Made by a program: the position numbers and the translations under genes. The notes below the pieces were generated by a model, which saw only the letters and a list, made by a program, of their open reading frames with translations, searched no databases and had not been told where the DNA came from. 9,575 nt of DNA from CBFDBT01 sp965603115 (GTDB lineage Bacteria > Pseudomonadota > Alphaproteobacteria > Sphingomonadales > Kordiimonadaceae), in assembly GCA_965603115.1 (NCBI GenBank), contig CBFDBT010000105.1:1-9575 (forward strand), read 5' to 3'. Of the stretch, positions 7,174 through 9,575 are shown piece by piece; positions within the stretch are counted from its first letter, which is position 1; every line of letters starts with the position of its first letter.

Positions 7174-9575
7174 ATGAATATCGCACCGAAGAACCATTTT
7201 CACTCTGATATATTATCTACTTTAGAATCTAAGAAACGCCGTAAAAAATCAATGCTCAGCTTGGGCGGGGTTAGTCTTAACGCGCTATTGCTGGCCGGGT
7301 GTGGTGGTGGCTCCAGCCTGGTACCCCAACCCCAACCTCAACATGTAGAAGCGCCCACAGGTTTTACTGTATCGGGAAATACGTATACCGCTACCGGTGG
7401 CGGTATCACGACCCTTTCTTTAGGGGATTCAACACAAGACCTTATCGTAACGTCTTCCAATGGTGACGATACGATAACCACAGGCACAGGGTCGGATACG
7501 GTCTCCACAGGGGCTGGTAACGATACCATTGTTGCTGGCGCAGGCGACGACGTCATCCGCGCGGGTGAAGGCGCAGATAACGTTCAGGGCGGGGAAGGCA
7601 ATGATACTATCCTTCTCGTCGGCACCACTACGGCAGGGCAATATTCTTCTAGTTCTATTACAAATTCAGCGGGCGGCGCCGACATGTCAAGTGTTCTGAC
7701 CGCCAGCGACCTTAACAATAACACTGTCAGTGAAGTGGGTGCTGGTGAGGTCATTGATGGCGGCGCAGGTAGCGATAGTCTGGTTATTTATGGTACGGCC
7801 TATATAAATCAGGCCACACTGATGAACCTTGATGAAATGTGGGTAAACTCTGAAGTTATCCTGACCGGCGAACAATTTGCGCTCTTTGGAGCCTTTAAAG
7901 GTGATGGCGCTTCTATTCTGCGCGTGCGCGCAGATGACCTTGAAGCAGTAACTGCAGCAACAGACGATACTCCCGGCGGCAACAAAGGCCATGGAAATAA
8001 CACCGATGGTCAAGATGATAATAATCCTGGTCAAGGGCACGGCGGACCTAATATCTATGATAAAGATAATGTTGATACCGATGAAAATGGTGGCGGTACG
8101 ACTGGTGGCACCTCAACTACAGACGGCACAACAACCGCAACCCCGCAAACAATTGTCGATATATCTTCAATTTATATGGGCGGTATAGGTACACTATCAC
8201 TTGAGGGCAATATCACCCTTCTTGCTGATGATATGCATGATTTTGCGGGTGTAACCAATGTTAACGGTGATGGTTCCACTATCGTGGAGCTTGCTGGCAC
8301 CCCTGGGCTTACAACCACAACTTTTGACCTCTCGGCAGTGAACCTTTCGGGCATTGCAAAGCTGGACCTGAATGGAAATTTTAATCTTATCGTGAAAAGC
8401 GCTAACGATTATTTTGGCATCGGCGCAATTGCGGTTAGTGGTGCGGCCGATATTACACTGACCATAGATTCTAGCGACAATGCTGGCTTCACTGCGGCCT
8501 ATGACTTCACGTTATCGCCACCAACGGTAGTGGATGATATTAAAGTTTACGGCGATACCAAACTAATATTCACAAGCCCTGACCAGTTAGCGAATACGCA
8601 GATCACAGGCATTACAGACAGCCTGGTCATTGCTTTTGCTGGCAATGCTGATGGCACGGCAAGTGAGTTGCTTGTCTCGAGCCTTAATGGTCAGCTTTAT
8701 GGTGTGGATACTTTAGAGCTTGGAGAAAATGTCACGCTTGTCCTTGATGATCAAACTACGCTTACCAGCATAGGAAACCCCACTTTAGCGGGGCAAGGTA
8801 CAGTGATAGTTGACAGCACCGGTATGAGCTATGCAGAGCTTGAAAGCTATATACTCGGCATGAACTTTGATGCAAATGTTTCCGTTTTCGACACAAACGG
8901 CGCTAATCTGCGGCTTTTAATTCCCGTTACGGAAGTAACAGGAACAACGGACAATGATAGAAATTATGGCACATCCGGTAATGATATATTTATTGGACGT
9001 GATGGTAATGACACTCTGACTGGTAACGGCGGCGATGACACATACGTCTATCTTACAGGTAGTTATTTTGTCGACCCAGTGAGCGGCGCTACCACCCTTT
9101 ATGCTGACTTTGGCATCGATAGCATTGTTGACTTTAATGAAGGCGATAATCTCGATTTCAGCGCAACCAACTGGTCCTTTGGCAATATTAATATCTATTA
9201 TCGTGGTGATAGCACTGAAGTTGTTATCGGAGATAATAAGGTGCTTCTTGAGGGCTTTACCGGTGTTCTGACCAATATCGGCACCTACAATGAGCCAATC
9301 CTTGCGGTGTTGGGCGAAGAAGATCGCCTCGACGTCAATCATCAGGGCGATGTGCGGCCGCCATCTGTCGATGGCATTACCGTACCCGCAACAGTGAACC
9401 TTGACGAAGATATTCGCTTTTATTTCGATATGGACGTCAGTGACGATATATCCGGTGCCAACTATGTGCATTTCCGCTATCAGCATGCGGACGGTCATTA
9501 TTTCGATACCTATGCCTATGCCCAATATGACTTTGAAGGCTGGACAACGCTCAATGAGTGGTTCATGCCCGGCAC
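7174..9575 (+). CDS. RTX-type calcium-binding protein with N-terminal lipobox, probable T1SS substrate; 3' end outside window
   Basis: The frame is open from the ATG at 7174 (AGGA eight bases upstream) to the right edge: 800 codons, no stop. Residues 20-25 are KKRRKK, then a hydrophobic stretch (27-42) ends in a perfect lipobox, L40-A41-G42-C43, followed by GGGSS and a Pro-Gln linker (51-56). RTX block 1 (about 96-149) has five to six nonapeptides such as GAGNDTIVAGAGDD. A Gly/Asn/Asp/His-rich linker covers about 259-320, then Thr/Ser/Gly-rich to 326. A long beta-rich region (about 327-590) follows. RTX block 2 (about 599-627) leads into DSIVDFNEGDNLDFSA (649-664), which resembles the segment after the repeats in serralysins. 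From about 732 an Ig-like beta domain begins and is cut by the edge. RTX repeats bind Ca2+ and fold outside the cell, and the gene follows a T1SS, so export by it is inferred. I see no catalytic motif; an adhesin or surface-layer-like role is as likely as an enzyme. The C-terminal secretion signal would be beyond the window. Confidence 0.86.
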   Translation, partial: MNIAPKNHFHSDILSTLESKKRRKKSMLSLGGVSLNALLLAGCGGGSSLVPQPQPQHVEAPTGFTVSGNTYTATGGGITTLSLGDSTQDLIVTSSNGDDTITTGTGSDTVSTGAGNDTIVAGAGDDVIRAGEGADNVQGGEGNDTILLVGTTTAGQYSSSSITNSAGGADMSSVLTASDLNNNTVSEVGAGEVIDGGAGSDSLVIYGTAYINQATLMNLDEMWVNSEVILTGEQFALFGAFKGDGASILRVRADDLEAVTAATDDTPGGNKGHGNNTDGQDDNNPGQGHGGPNIYDKDNVDTDENGGGTTGGTSTTDGTTTATPQTIVDISSIYMGGIGTLSLEGNITLLADDMHDFAGVTNVNGDGSTIVELAGTPGLTTTTFDLSAVNLSGIAKLDLNGNFNLIVKSANDYFGIGAIAVSGAADITLTIDSSDNAGFTAAYDFTLSPPTVVDDIKVYGDTKLIFTSPDQLANTQITGITDSLVIAFAGNADGTASELLVSSLNGQLYGVDTLELGENVTLVLDDQTTLTSIGNPTLAGQGTVIVDSTGMSYAELESYILGMNFDANVSVFDTNGANLRLLIPVTEVTGTTDNDRNYGTSGNDIFIGRDGNDTLTGNGGDDTYVYLTGSYFVDPVSGATTLYADFGIDSIVDFNEGDNLDFSATNWSFGNINIYYRGDSTEVVIGDNKVLLEGFTGVLTNIGTYNEPILAVLGEEDRLDVNHQGDVRPPSVDGITVPATVNLDEDIRFYFDMDVSDDISGANYVHFRYQHADGHYFDTYAYAQYDFEGWTTLNEWFMPG
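7252..7302 (+). other. Lipoprotein-type signal/anchor segment with lipobox
   Basis: These codons encode residues 27-43 of the RTX protein: a 16-residue hydrophobic run ending in the lipobox LAGC, with the +2 residue Gly, which is not an inner-membrane retention signal under the E. coli Lol rule. The basic cluster KKRRKK lies just before. The 26-residue n-region is long for a lipoprotein. An internal ATG at 7252 would drop the basic cluster and has no ribosome site, so the longer start is preferred. Actual processing is unproven. Confidence 0.6.
7459..7620 (+). repeat. RTX nonapeptide block 1 (27-base coding period)
   Basis: Tandem nine-residue units of the GGxGxDxUx type occupy about residues 96-149 of the RTX protein. 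Aligned D/N-D-T-I/V cores recur every 27 bases (NGDDTITTG, TGSDTVSTG, AGNDTIVAG, AGDDVIRAG, EGADNVQGG, EGNDTILL). The fifth unit is degenerate. Such units wind into a Ca2+-binding parallel beta-roll. The DNA repeats are imperfect, consistent with selection at the protein level rather than recent duplication. Confidence 0.9.
7948..8151 (+). repeat. Low-complexity Gly/Asn/Asp/His then Thr-rich linker in the RTX protein
   Basis: Residues about 259-326 are compositionally biased: first Gly-Asn-Asp-His-rich with two GHG motifs (KGHGNN and GQGHGGPN), then Thr/Ser/Gly-rich (TTGGTSTTDGTTTATPQ). It separates the N-terminal RTX-containing region from the long beta-rich region, so it looks like a flexible spacer. 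The His/Asp content could bind metal, but no defined site is visible. Confidence 0.6.
8968..9054 (+). repeat. RTX nonapeptide block 2
   Basis: Residues about 599-627 contain three RTX units (GTSGNDIFI, GRDGNDTLT, GNGGDDTYVYL). They are followed at 649-664 by DSIVDFNEGDNLDFSA, the type of sequence that caps serralysin-like beta-rolls. It lies about 450 residues after block 1, so the two rolls are separate. Confidence 0.85.

Noticed and set aside
7231..7302. Twin-arginine (Tat) signal in the RTX protein, because of the RR pair in KKRRKK
   Set aside because: The residues after RR are K-K-S-M-L, not the S/T-R-R-x-F-L-K pattern, and the context fits a lipobox better.
7459..7620. Regularly spaced repeats that could suggest a CRISPR array or satellite
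   Set aside because: The 27-base period is that of coding RTX nonapeptides; units are imperfect at DNA level and there are no spacers.
8917..9525. Long open frame of about 200 codons on the - strand inside the RTX gene
   Set aside because: It is the antisense shadow of Gly/Asp/Asn/Ile-rich codons, has Ile/Val/Ala-rich low-complexity translation with no recognisable domain, and lies wholly within a frame with clear RTX motifs.

Overview
The window looks like the chromosome of a Gram-negative bacterium, most likely a marine-type proteobacterium. An alphaproteobacterium is my guess, from the style of the type I secretion genes and of the Asp-box protein; it is not proven. It holds the 3' part of one large gene, a complete type I secretion system (T1SS), and the first 800 codons of a calcium-binding RTX-type protein that runs off the right edge. 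All four long genes ending or starting inside the window have ordinary start contexts. I saw no rRNA, tRNA, CRISPR array, transposase or attachment site.

Layout. 1-2290 (+): C-terminal portion of a VPS10/sortilin-like, BNR (Asp-box) beta-propeller protein of the 'glycosyl hydrolase' type. 2291-2391: short convergent gap with a strong hairpin terminator. 2392-3708 (-): TolC-family outer-membrane channel with a signal peptide. 3709-3890: AT-rich divergent control region with several inverted repeats and a perfect TATAAT. 3891-5645 (+): PrtD-type T1SS ABC transporter (permease-ATPase). 5642-6961 (+): PrtE/HlyD-type membrane-fusion protein, overlapping the ATPase gene by ATGA. 6962-7173: 212-base gap with two dyads. 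7174-9575 (+, incomplete): large secreted or surface protein with two RTX blocks.

How they fit. The ABC protein powers export across the inner membrane, the HlyD-type adaptor spans the periplasm, and the divergent TolC-type protein supplies the outer-membrane duct. The RTX protein just downstream is the obvious candidate substrate. Its N-terminus is unusual for a T1SS substrate: a basic cluster, a short hydrophobic stretch and a perfect lipobox (L-A-G-C at residues 40-43), followed almost at once by an RTX block. This suggests a substrate with an N-terminal anchor or retention element rather than a freely released toxin or protease. That combination is the most interesting thing in the window. 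The decisive C-terminus lies outside it.
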